NCBI RefSeq assembly: GCF_003172875.1 | Contig: NZ_QGKM01000006.1 | Span: 70,046-104,053 of the forward strand | DNA: 34,008 bases | Direction: 5' to 3' | DNA from: Leucothrix pacifica | GTDB lineage: Bacteria; Pseudomonadota; Gammaproteobacteria; Thiotrichales; Thiotrichaceae | Part shown: positions 27,113-34,008 of the stretch, piece after piece | How the letters are laid out: each line of letters starts with the position of its first letter | How positions within the stretch are numbered: the stretch's first letter is position 1 | Translations under genes and position numbers: made by a program | The notes under the pieces: model-generated | What the model saw: only the letters and a program-made list of their open reading frames with translations | What the model was told of the DNA's origin: nothing | Database searches by the model: none

Positions 27113-28378
27113 CTATTTGCACCACCGTGCCGGGTTCTGAGTTGATGCGCCACGGCGTATCTCGAAGTAAAGCGCATTTTCATTCTGCCCACCAGAATTA
27201 CCAACCGCCGCGATCACTGCACCGGCGTTCACGACATCGCCTGTTTTACGGTACACTGCTCTGTTGTACGCATATAAAGTCCGATAGGATTTATCATGCT
27301 GCAAAATAACAACATATCCATAACCGCGTACCGGCCCGGCATACTCAACTTTACCGCGAGCAACCGCATGAACGCGCTGCCCTCCGGGGGCTTTAATAAG
27401 AACCCCTTTCCATTTTTGCTTAGCGTTACGACGACTCCCGTAATTCTTAGTAATCCGCCCTTTTACAGGCCAGGACAGTCTTCCGCGCAATGATGAGAAT
27501 GGCCTGTTGGCAACAAAGTTAAGACTTGTCTGCTTCCCTTTCGGCGCTGCTTTTTTAGTGGTAGTCGCTTTCTTAGTAACCGTCTTTTGTGCCGCCTGAG
27601 TTTTCTGTGCTGTCTTTTTCTTAGCCACTGCCGCACGTCTGGCAAGAGCAGCAGCATCTGCTTTTTGTTTCTTAATCAGGTTATCAAATACCGCCTGTAG
27701 AGCCGCCTCTTTCTTCTTTAGTTGGTTCAGCTTGCTTCGTTGGCTACTCTCCACAGACTTAGCACTTTTTAACGCTTTACTGTTTTTAGCCAACTCAGCC
27801 TGCAAACTCTTCTTATCTGCCAGTAATGAGACGCGCAGCGATTTTAACTCCTGACTATCTTTAGTAATTTTCGCCTCAAGCTTTTCAATTTCCTCGAGAC
27901 TTTTTCGAACATTTTGAATTCGATTGACACGACTGGTATTGAGGTATTCGAAGTATTTCGTCGTTCGGCTAATATCAGAAGGGTCATCTTGTTTTAGCAG
28001 CAGCCTCAAGTGTGATTCTTCACCAGAGCTATACATCGCTAGTAACTGCTTTGCTAAAATCTCTTTCTCGACTTTGATTCGCTCAGTCAGAACCTGCTTT
28101 TCTTTACTGGAACTAACCATTTGATCGGAAATGGCTTTGATTTTTTGCTCAGCCTGATATTCCTTACGAGACAAACGATTGATTTCTGCCTCGTTTCTCT
28201 CCAACTCAGACTGCAGCGACTTAGAAGTCGCCCTGGCTTTGTTGTAACTTTTGCTAACCTTGGATATTTCAGCTTTGACCTTCTTCTGCTCCGATTGAGT
28301 ATCCGCCGAGGCAGACGACATCAGGCAAGCCAACAAAATGACACTGGTTAGTAACAAACGATGAGCCAAAACAAACAC
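27113..28378 (-). CDS. envC: EnvC-type murein hydrolase activator
   Basis: A protein of about 421 residues (E. coli EnvC has 419): an N-terminal signal peptide (LLLTSVILLACLMSSASA), a long coiled coil (about 28-245), a Lys/Ala-rich linker, and a C-terminal LytM/M23 domain (about 300-421). The zinc ligands of active M23 enzymes are absent: TLYAYN replaces TLYAH and ALYFEIR replaces HLHFE. This matches EnvC, which activates amidases at the division septum rather than cutting murein itself. The frame begins at GTG (28378); a TTG at 28369, with AGG about eight bases before it, is an alternative. It diverges from the ArsR-type gene. Confidence 0.92.
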   Translation of the reverse strand: MFVLAHRLLLTSVILLACLMSSASADTQSEQKKVKAEISKVSKSYNKARATSKSLQSELERNEAEINRLSRKEYQAEQKIKAISDQMVSSSKEKQVLTERIKVEKEILAKQLLAMYSSGEESHLRLLLKQDDPSDISRTTKYFEYLNTSRVNRIQNVRKSLEEIEKLEAKITKDSQELKSLRVSLLADKKSLQAELAKNSKALKSAKSVESSQRSKLNQLKKKEAALQAVFDNLIKKQKADAAALARRAAVAKKKTAQKTQAAQKTVTKKATTTKKAAPKGKQTSLNFVANRPFSSLRGRLSWPVKGRITKNYGSRRNAKQKWKGVLIKAPGGQRVHAVARGKVEYAGPVRGYGYVVILQHDKSYRTLYAYNRAVYRKTGDVVNAGAVIAAVGNSGGQNENALYFEIRRGASTQNPARWCK

Positions 28379-28431
28379 CTAATTAAATAATTTTTTTAAT
28401 TCGTTTAGCTTATAACTTTAGGCATTTGATA

Positions 28432-28460
28432 TTCAAGTGACTTTGCAAAGAATCTATATT
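28432..28460 (+). promoter_or_regulatory. candidate arsR-type gene promoter with spacer palindrome
   Basis: TTCAAG (28432-28437, weak -35) and TATATT (28455-28460, five of six for -10) are spaced by exactly 17 bases. The spacer contains a perfect 10-bp palindrome, CTTTGCAAAG (28441-28450), the classic place for a repressor operator. A second, weaker dyad TACT-N8-AGTA lies at 28475-28490. Autoregulation by the ArsR-family product is inferred. Confidence 0.4.
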
Positions 28461-28513
28461 AAAGTATTGATGTATACTGAATTATTAGTAGAAAACGATT
28501 AAATGGAGACTCG

Positions 28514-28870
28514 ATGAGCAGCGTTGAACTTATAGAAGGTGACCTACACTCCCCTGTATTTAATAGTGCTGATCTCCTCACTCGCGAAAAAGACATCGAG
28601 CAAGCCTCTCGCTCACTCAAAGCCATTTCGCATCCATTACGCCTGAAGATACTGTGCGTACTCGGTAACAATGAAGTAAACGTACAAGACATTGTAGATA
28701 CAGTAGGCACTTCACAAAGTAATATTTCTCAGCATCTCGCGATTCTTCGTGACAAAGGCGTACTAGGTTCTCGCAAAGAAGCCAACAAGGTCTATTACAA
28801 GGTCGCTGATAGTCGCACGTTAAAGTTGATCGACATGATGCAAGAAGTCTTCTGTACACCTCAGCCGTAA
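28514..28870 (+). CDS. ArsR-family regulator, possible persulfide sensor
   Basis: A 118-residue winged-helix repressor. The DNA-reading helix region is VQDIVDTVGTSQSNISQHLAILRDKGVLGSRK, followed by the wing (ANKVYYKV). It has only two cysteines, Cys48 (LKILCVL, second helix) and Cys114 (EVFCTPQ, last helix). They are 66 residues apart, the spacing I recall for Cys41 and Cys107 of the persulfide sensor SqrR, and the BigR/YgaV group has a similar pair. Metal-binding ELCVC-type motifs are absent. A rhodanese gene lies just downstream. GGAG five bases before the ATG supports the start. Sulfur sensing is inference. Confidence 0.85.
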   Translation: MSSVELIEGDLHSPVFNSADLLTREKDIEQASRSLKAISHPLRLKILCVLGNNEVNVQDIVDTVGTSQSNISQHLAILRDKGVLGSRKEANKVYYKVADSRTLKLIDMMQEVFCTPQP

Positions 28871-28910
28871 TTACGACCAGCTAAAACCTTAATTCCCTCA
28901 CATAAATTGA

Positions 28911-28930
28911 CCGCATTGATTAATATGCGG
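28911..28930. promoter_or_regulatory. 6-bp inverted repeat upstream of the rhodanese gene
   Basis: CCGCAT and ATGCGG form a perfect inverted repeat separated by eight AT-rich bases, in the gap between the ArsR-type gene (stop 28870) and the rhodanese start (29001). There is no T-run, so it is not a good terminator. It might be an operator or part of a leader structure. Confidence 0.3.
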
Positions 28931-29000
28931 CGCGTGAAGCTTTACCCAATCGTTGCTAAACGGTATCTTTACGCACTGTCAATTCACTAATGGTTTCAAC

Positions 29001-29426
29001 ATGCAAGAATATATTGAATTTGCCCGCACCAACCCATTGTTAGTTCTGGGTTTCTTTGGTGTGCTAGCTCTGATCATCTGGACAGAATGGGGACGCCTCA
29101 ATCGTAAATACCAGCTAGCCCCAGTCAACACCGCCGTCAAAATGATGAATGATGATAAAACAGTGGTTGTGGACGTTCGTGAAGATCGTGAAGTAGCCGA
29201 TGGTATGATCAAAGGTGCAAAACACATCCCATTATCCACGCTGGCAACCCGCATTGGTGAACTGGATAAATATAAATCTGCCCCCATACTCGTCTACTGC
29301 CGCAGCGGAAACCGCTCTGGCAGTGCCTGCAGCACATTGACAAAAGCAGGTTTTGAGAATGTAAACAACTTAGTTGGCGGTATTACTGCTTGGGAAACTG
29401 CAAGCCTGCCGATTGCTAAGCGATAA
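29001..29426 (+). CDS. membrane-anchored rhodanese (YibN-like)
   Basis: A protein of 141 residues from the ATG at 29001 (MQEYIEFARTNP), with one N-terminal membrane helix (LLVLGFFGVLALIIWTEW) and a single rhodanese domain. The active-site Cys is in the loop YCRSGNRSG, and VVVDVREDREVADGMIKGAKHIP is the conserved first half. Such proteins carry sulfane sulfur as a persulfide. It matches E. coli YibN in start, layout and place before grxC-secB-gpsA. A TTG at 28953 would add 16 residues and is less likely. Confidence 0.9.
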   Translation: MQEYIEFARTNPLLVLGFFGVLALIIWTEWGRLNRKYQLAPVNTAVKMMNDDKTVVVDVREDREVADGMIKGAKHIPLSTLATRIGELDKYKSAPILVYCRSGNRSGSACSTLTKAGFENVNNLVGGITAWETASLPIAKR

Positions 29427-29440
29427 ATAGAGAGAAAGCC

Positions 29441-29704
29441 ATGAGCGCTAAAGTCGTAATGTATACCACTCGTTTCTGCCCTTACTGTATGCGTGCCCGT
29501 AGCATGCTCAAAAACAAAGGGATTGAATTTGAAGATATTGCAGTTGGAAACGACCCGGCACTGTGGCAGAAAATGCAGACACTTAGTGGTCGTGACACTG
29601 TTCCGCAAATTTTCATCAATGATCAAGCCGTTGGTGGTTATGATGATATCGCGCTTCTTGAGCGTCAGGGCAAACTAGATCCATTACTTAACATCGAACA
29701 ATAA
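29441..29704 (+). CDS. grxC: glutaredoxin 3
   Basis: An 87-residue glutaredoxin with the dithiol active site CPYC (13-16) and the glutathione-binding TVPQIFIND and GGYDDI segments. It reduces disulfides and mixed glutathione disulfides. The size and place between the rhodanese and secB match grxC. A GAGAG-type ribosome site precedes it. Confidence 0.96.
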   Translation: MSAKVVMYTTRFCPYCMRARSMLKNKGIEFEDIAVGNDPALWQKMQTLSGRDTVPQIFINDQAVGGYDDIALLERQGKLDPLLNIEQ

Positions 29705-29716
29705 AAGGAAATACTC

Positions 29717-30205
29717 ATGGCAGAAGAACAAGCCGCCGCAACAACTGCTCAGGAAGAACCACAATTCGTTATTGAGCGCATCTATCTAAAAGATGTTTCG
29801 TTTGAATCACCAGGCAGCCCTGCTGTTTTTACTAAAGAGTGGAACCCGGACACAAACCTGCAGCTAAACACTCAGGTCAACCCACTGTCTGACGGCCATT
29901 ACGAAGTTGAGCTCATGATTACAATTACCGTGAAGAGCAACGATGAAACTGCGTTCTTGGTTGAAGTGACTCAAGCGGGTGTGTTCAAGATTACTGGATA
30001 TCCACCAGAGCAGCTTAACCACTTATTAGCCAGCTACTGCCCTAGTAACTTATTCCCTTATGCAAGAGAAGCGATTGCAAGCCTGATCTCTAAAGGTAGC
30101 TTCCCTGAAATGCATCTTTCACCGATTAACTTCGATGCACTATATGCACAGCGTCAGGAAGAAGAAGCAAAAGCGAATGCAAATGGTGGTCAGGCTGAGG
30201 CTTAA
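29717..30205 (+). CDS. secB: protein-export chaperone SecB
   Basis: A 162-residue chaperone that keeps exported preproteins unfolded and hands them to SecA. Family segments are FVIERIYLKDVSFESPGSP, NTQVNPLSDGHYEVELMITITVK and the C-terminal YCPSNLFPYAREAIASLISKGSFPEMHLSPINFDALYA. AAGGA precedes the ATG. Its stop overlaps the gpsA ATG by one base (TAATG), so translation is coupled. Confidence 0.97.
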   Translation: MAEEQAAATTAQEEPQFVIERIYLKDVSFESPGSPAVFTKEWNPDTNLQLNTQVNPLSDGHYEVELMITITVKSNDETAFLVEVTQAGVFKITGYPPEQLNHLLASYCPSNLFPYAREAIASLISKGSFPEMHLSPINFDALYAQRQEEEAKANANGGQAEA

Positions 30206-31212
30206 TGTCGACGCGACCTGACACCTTTTCAGTGTACGGAGCCGGTTCCTGGGGAACGGCTCTGGCACTGCAACTCGCCAGAAATGGTATTGATGTAAAG
30301 CTATGGGGGCATCGTCCTTCTCAACTTGAGCAATACAATGCAGCACGAGAGAATACTGATTACCTATCAGGCATTCCATTTCCAGACACACTTCACTGTG
30401 AACAATCACTGGAAGCACTGGTAGACCACAGTCTTTATCAGCTAATTGTTGTACCCAGCCATGGCTTCAGAGCCTTACTCGAACAACTCCAACCTCTGCT
30501 TAGCTCACAGCACAAAATACTCTGGGCAACTAAAGGCTTGGAATTGAAGACTGGCAAACTGCTACACGAGTTAGTCGAAGACATTCTTCCGCAAACATCT
30601 CACTACGGTTTAGTATCCGGCCCTACCTTCGCTGCAGAAGTGGCAAGTGGCTTACCAACCGCCATGACTGTTGCTGCTAATGATGAAACACTTACCCAGA
30701 CTGTATCCGCTGCATTCCAATCCGAAAACTATCGCGTTTATACCAGCGACGACATCATTGGCGTCGAACTTGGCGGTGCGGTAAAGAACGTGTTGGCTAT
30801 CGCAGCCGGCATCACTGACGGACTTGGCTTTGGAGCAAACGCCCGCACTGCATTGATCACTCGTGGTTTAGCAGAGATTATGCGCTTAGGTACGACATTG
30901 GGCGCTAAAGCTGAAACACTGATGGGACTGGCAGGTATTGGCGATCTCATCTTAACTTGTACGGATGATCAATCCCGTAATCGACAACTTGGACTTGCGC
31001 TAGGTGCGGGAAAAACACTGGAACAAGCCATCGAAGATATTGGACAAGCGGTAGAAGGGGCTAAAACATCACAGAGCATTAACCTGCTCGCTAAACGTGT
31101 GGATGTTGAGATGCCTATCTGCACCGCTGTTCAGCAGATTCTGTACGAAGGACTACCTCCTCAGGAAGCTGTTCGGGCGCTTATTTCGCGTAAGCCAAAA
31201 CCAGAATTTTAA
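30205..31212 (+). CDS. gpsA: glycerol-3-phosphate dehydrogenase [NAD(P)+]
   Basis: A 335-residue enzyme that reduces dihydroxyacetone phosphate to sn-glycerol 3-phosphate for phospholipid synthesis. It has the nucleotide loop GAGSWGTALALQLARNG, WATKGLE, SGPTFAAEVASGLPTA, the catalytic Lys in GGAVKNVLAIAAGI, and GLAGIGDLILTCTDDQSRNR. It overlaps the secB stop by one base and ends the conserved grxC-secB-gpsA block. Confidence 0.97.
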   Translation: MSTRPDTFSVYGAGSWGTALALQLARNGIDVKLWGHRPSQLEQYNAARENTDYLSGIPFPDTLHCEQSLEALVDHSLYQLIVVPSHGFRALLEQLQPLLSSQHKILWATKGLELKTGKLLHELVEDILPQTSHYGLVSGPTFAAEVASGLPTAMTVAANDETLTQTVSAAFQSENYRVYTSDDIIGVELGGAVKNVLAIAAGITDGLGFGANARTALITRGLAEIMRLGTTLGAKAETLMGLAGIGDLILTCTDDQSRNRQLGLALGAGKTLEQAIEDIGQAVEGAKTSQSINLLAKRVDVEMPICTAVQQILYEGLPPQEAVRALISRKPKPEF

Positions 31213-31328
31213 AATCAACCGACGCTTAGCTACTTCAGATTTAAACTAATTTGTGGTAAAAGATAAGCTAGTGGTATTCAGGCCAGTCGGGCTTTATCAA
31301 GTTAGCAAACAATCAAGGAGACCTTGTT

Positions 31329-31532
31329 ATGCTAGACGATTTGAACATGAGTGATGCGGTAAGACTTGCATCAGGTGTATTAATTTTTATTTGCGCAATT
31401 CTTACAATGATCAGCTCAGGCTTCATCTGGTTACTGGTAATCGTTGGTGCGGTAATCATGCAATCTGCATTCACTGGCTTTTGCCCGATTACAATGTTAT
31501 TCCAAAAGTTGAACTTGTTTACTGATAAGTAA
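31329..31532 (+). CDS. DUF2892 small inner-membrane protein
   Basis: A 67-residue protein with two hydrophobic segments (LASGVLIFICAILTMIS and FIWLLVIVGAVIMQSAF) and the DUF2892 hallmark FTGFCPITMLFQKL. The same domain forms the membrane part of the E. coli rhodanese YgaP; here it stands alone, 1.9 kb after a separate rhodanese gene. AAGGAG lies eight bases before the ATG. It ends 50 bp before a strong terminator. The function is not established. Confidence 0.85.
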   Translation: MLDDLNMSDAVRLASGVLIFICAILTMISSGFIWLLVIVGAVIMQSAFTGFCPITMLFQKLNLFTDK

Positions 31533-31582
31533 GCGGCCTTCGTCATGAAAGTTATAGTGGCAGGTTTGCTTTTTGTCAGATC

Positions 31583-31612
31583 AAAAAAAGGGACTCGTTT
31601 GAGTCCCTTTTT
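31583..31612 (+). terminator. intrinsic terminator after the DUF2892 gene
   Basis: A perfect stem GGGACTC / GAGTCCC with loop GTTT is extended by A/T pairs and followed by TTTTT. It lies 50 bp after the DUF2892 stop and closes the plus-strand block. The flanking A-run could also let it work on the minus strand. Confidence 0.92.
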
Positions 31613-31825
31613 ATAATATCTCATCCAGAAGACTTTAAACCACTCTCTAGCTCCAAAGCCATGCATATAACCCCATCAACTTATTAAAGACTCATCAGAA
31701 CACTTCCAACTAGCTTTGCAACCATTTCAGATAAAAAAAGTATAATAAGCTTGATATAAAAAATTAACCCCCAATATTTCATCAAACCTAGAAACTTCTA
31801 AGAACTAAGATCACTGGAGCCTCAC
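31613..31825. other. AT-rich intergenic boundary
   Basis: About 210 bp without a convincing gene, clearly richer in A and T than the DNA to the left. It holds a perfect TATAAT at 31741-31746, with TTGCAA at 31716-31721 as a possible -35, although the 19-base spacer is long. The change of composition marks where the acquired right-hand segment probably begins. Confidence 0.5.
31716..31746 (+). promoter_or_regulatory. candidate promoter of the nuclease-NTPase gene
   Basis: TATAAT (31741-31746) is a perfect -10 element, 80 bases before the TTG start. TTGCAA at 31716-31721 is a possible -35, but the 19-base spacing is longer than the optimum, so only the -10 is convincing. Confidence 0.3.
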
Positions 31826-34008
31826 TTGAAAATTGAAGTAGCTGTACCACAAAAGGCCACAACAAAAGTTAAGGGAGACCTTCTTGAAAATATCGCTAAG
31901 AAACTTTTAGAAGCTCAGAATTATGAAGTTGAGCAAGAAGTTCGAAATACAGGAGTTGAAGTAGACCTTTTATGTCAAAGTAAGACCAATAATAACAAGA
32001 AAATCTCTGTTGAATGTAAGGCCTATAGAGATAAAAAAATTGATTCCGGAATCATCGACAAAATGCTTGGAGTTAAGTCACGGAAAAAGTATGCAGAAGC
32101 TTGGCTCATAACAACTAGCAGCTTAGGAAAAGATGCTAAAGGGATAATGGAGGAACTCCTTGAAGAAGGAAATTGTGACGTGCACATCTTTACTCCCGAG
32201 AAACTCATGCGTGCATTAGTTGATACTAATGTCATTGTTAGCATTGATATTCCTAAATCGAAAGTTTTAAATAACTATAGCGAAAATCAAATTTTTGATG
32301 AGGTTCTTCTTGTAACACCTAAAGGTTATTTCTGGGCCTTCTCTACCTCAAAGACGGGAAAAGCTGAGTTGGTCTTATTATTTGATGCAACTAATGGCCA
32401 AATGATTGTTCAGCACGAATTATTATATGAAGTTCAGATGCTAGACTCATCGCTAACGAACTTAGAATTCCCCTCAGAAGTAGGCATCTCAAGTACGAAT
32501 AACAGTGAAGAACCATGTAAGTTCAATCATGACTATTATCTAAAAACTTTAGATACCGGAGTTAAGTACACTCACCCCGACAAAAATATTATAAATGTCG
32601 ATGATATTTTCATATATCAAGACTTACAAGTATTAAATGAAGACAAGGAAATAAACTCCAGTAAAATTATAGTCAAAAATAATGAAAAACATCGATTATT
32701 TATATTCGGAAATGAACTATCCGGAAAAACTACTCTTGCATACAATATCCAAAGAAAAGTAATAAAAAATGGATTAATACCTGTTTATATAAATGCAGCT
32801 GGAATATCATCATCTGACATCAAGAAAATTGAAAAACTAGTAAAAAGAAAAATAATAGAACAATATGAAAATCCAATCACTATAAATTCTAATAAAAATA
32901 TAGACGAAAAAATAGTTTTAATTATAGATGATTTTCACACAATCAAGACAAACAATGGATCAACTGTAAAAGTAATTAATATTCTAAATGAAAAATACAG
33001 TAAGATTATTTTCTTTTCTAATTCAAGCAGAGAACTTAAGCTATTAATTGACAATGATTTAAATGATGCTTTGTCTAGCTACGATTTCTATAAAATAAAA
33101 GAACTTGGCTACAAACTTAGAGATGAAATAATAAAGAAATGGGTCTCAATAGGAAGAGATGAAACAATAGGTGACAACGAAAAATATACAAGAACAATTG
33201 AACTAGCAAATACAATAGATGTTACTGTCGGCAAGAACTTTGTACCAACATATCCCATTTACATACTGACTCTTCTGCAGTCATTTGAAGCATCGTCAGC
33301 AAAAACCTTGCAAGGTAGTGCTTATGCAGAGTTTTATAATTACTTGATTACGCAGTCTTTGGGTTCAATTGGAATTAAGCCTACGGAGCTTCACCTTTAC
33401 TTTAGCTTTCTCTCGGAACTTGCCTACTTTTTCTTTGACAAGAGTACTAAAGAAATATCTGAAACCGAACTAGAGTCATTTCATGTAAAATACTGTGAAA
33501 ATAAGATGATAAACTCTAACTTTGACCGACTAAGGAACAATCTCCTAAAATCTAAAATTCTAAAAGAAGAAATCGGTTCATTTTCCTTTAACCATAATTA
33601 CATCTATTACTTCTTTGCTGCCAAAAACCTGTCTGACCACATCGACAATGAAAACATCAGAGAACAAGTAAAAAAAATAACACAAAGATTATACAGAACT
33701 GAATTCGCCAATATTATTATATTTCTGGTTCATTTCACAAAAAACAAATTAGTCCTAAACGGAATAATTAATCAAGCAAAATCAACATTCTCTGAAATCA
33801 ACATTGCAACATTCTCCAAAGAAGAATTCGAAAACATAAATAAACTCATAAATCAAGAAATAAATATATTCATCGAAGACAAAAAGGTAGAAGAGTCTCG
33901 CGCCGAGGAGTTAACTTTAAAAGATAAAGCCCAAGGCAATGAAACTAACGAGTCTAACGACCCAGCAATAAAATATGATGAAGATATAAAAGAGCTATGG
34001 TCAAGAGT
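31826..34008 (+). CDS. Mrr-like nuclease fused to STAND/NACHT-like NTPase, partial
   Basis: The frame is open from TTG (31826) to the right edge (727 codons, C-terminus missing). GGAG lies six bases before the TTG, an in-frame TAA is at 31799, and the first in-frame ATG is about 80 codons inside, so TTG is the likely start. Residues 1-135 fit an Mrr-type PD-(D/E)xK nuclease: Glu21, VEVDLL (Asp47), VECKAY (Glu63, Lys65) and AEAWLITTSSLGKDA. Residues about 136-285 are unrecognised. Then comes a P-loop NTPase with Walker A GNELSGKT (295-302), Walker B IVLIIDDFH (Asp368/369), a sensor-like IIFFSNSSRE, and the NACHT/STAND-like helical motif FNHNYIYYFFAAKNL (588-602). Such nuclease-STAND proteins are antiphage sensors (Avs, bNACHT groups). 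AT-rich codons suggest transfer. Which subfamily it belongs to is unclear. Confidence 0.85.
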   Translation, partial: MKIEVAVPQKATTKVKGDLLENIAKKLLEAQNYEVEQEVRNTGVEVDLLCQSKTNNNKKISVECKAYRDKKIDSGIIDKMLGVKSRKKYAEAWLITTSSLGKDAKGIMEELLEEGNCDVHIFTPEKLMRALVDTNVIVSIDIPKSKVLNNYSENQIFDEVLLVTPKGYFWAFSTSKTGKAELVLLFDATNGQMIVQHELLYEVQMLDSSLTNLEFPSEVGISSTNNSEEPCKFNHDYYLKTLDTGVKYTHPDKNIINVDDIFIYQDLQVLNEDKEINSSKIIVKNNEKHRLFIFGNELSGKTTLAYNIQRKVIKNGLIPVYINAAGISSSDIKKIEKLVKRKIIEQYENPITINSNKNIDEKIVLIIDDFHTIKTNNGSTVKVINILNEKYSKIIFFSNSSRELKLLIDNDLNDALSSYDFYKIKELGYKLRDEIIKKWVSIGRDETIGDNEKYTRTIELANTIDVTVGKNFVPTYPIYILTLLQSFEASSAKTLQGSAYAEFYNYLITQSLGSIGIKPTELHLYFSFLSELAYFFFDKSTKEISETELESFHVKYCENKMINSNFDRLRNNLLKSKILKEEIGSFSFNHNYIYYFFAAKNLSDHIDNENIREQVKKITQRLYRTEFANIIIFLVHFTKNKLVLNGIINQAKSTFSEINIATFSKEEFENINKLINQEINIFIEDKKVEESRAEELTLKDKAQGNETNESNDPAIKYDEDIKELWSR

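Noticed and set aside
31313-31666. Antisense open frame across the DUF2892 gene and its terminator
   Set aside because: It crosses a strong terminator hairpin, has no family resemblance, and opposes a gene with a good ribosome site and clear domain.

Overview
The window is a piece of chromosome from a gammaproteobacterium with mid-range G+C (about 45-48% by eye). Almost every gene is a housekeeping gene of the length usual for this class, and several conserved gammaproteobacterial blocks are intact: def-fmt-rsmB-(DUF4390)-ntrY-ntrX-trkA-trkH, lysM-dprA-smg-topA-tsaC, and yibN-type rhodanese-grxC-secB-gpsA near envC-ctp. A sulfur-linked or marine filamentous lineage such as Thiotrichales would fit, but that placement is a guess. 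No rRNA, tRNA, CRISPR array, transposase or prophage gene was found.

Region by region. 1-932 (minus) is the N-terminal part of an Ala/Glu/Val-rich, probably exported protein that ends at the window edge in 12-residue tandem repeats. 1257-3200 (minus) holds the four type II secretion pseudopilin genes gspJ, gspI, gspH and gspG. Divergent from them is a rhomboid protease of the rhombosortase type (3247-3852), a family known to process GlyGly-CTERM cargo that uses type II secretion. purD (minus) and ispH (plus) diverge from a shared promoter region; a lone FimT/GspH-type pilin follows. 6847-16579 is a tightly packed minus-strand run: def, fmt, rsmB, a DUF4390 gene, the NtrY/NtrX-type two-component pair, and the potassium uptake genes trkA and trkH. 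On the plus strand, 16678-25463 carries a LysM lipoprotein, dprA, smg, topA, tsaC, the ABC-F ATPase uup and pdxH, closed by a bidirectional terminator at about 25505-25546. A C-terminal processing protease and an EnvC-type amidase activator lie on the minus strand (25559-28378). From 28514 the plus strand has an ArsR-family regulator with a cysteine pair resembling persulfide sensors, a membrane rhodanese, grxC, secB, gpsA and a small DUF2892 membrane protein ending in a strong terminator (31583-31612).

After that terminator the DNA turns strongly AT-rich. A long plus-strand gene starts at a TTG (31826) and runs off the right edge (727 codons seen). It joins an Mrr-like PD-(D/E)xK nuclease domain to a region I do not recognise and then to a STAND/NACHT-like P-loop NTPase. 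This is the architecture of an abortive-infection type antiphage protein and is the best candidate for an undescribed system here. Isoleucine codon use changes sharply inside this gene near the domain junction.

Functionally the window links protein export (pseudopilins, rhombosortase, secB), envelope and division upkeep (envC, ctp, LysM protein), translation start and end processing (def, fmt, rsmB, tsaC, uup), DNA handling (dprA, topA), ion and signal control (trkAH, ntrYX), a probable sulfur/redox group, and one acquired defence-type gene at the right end.
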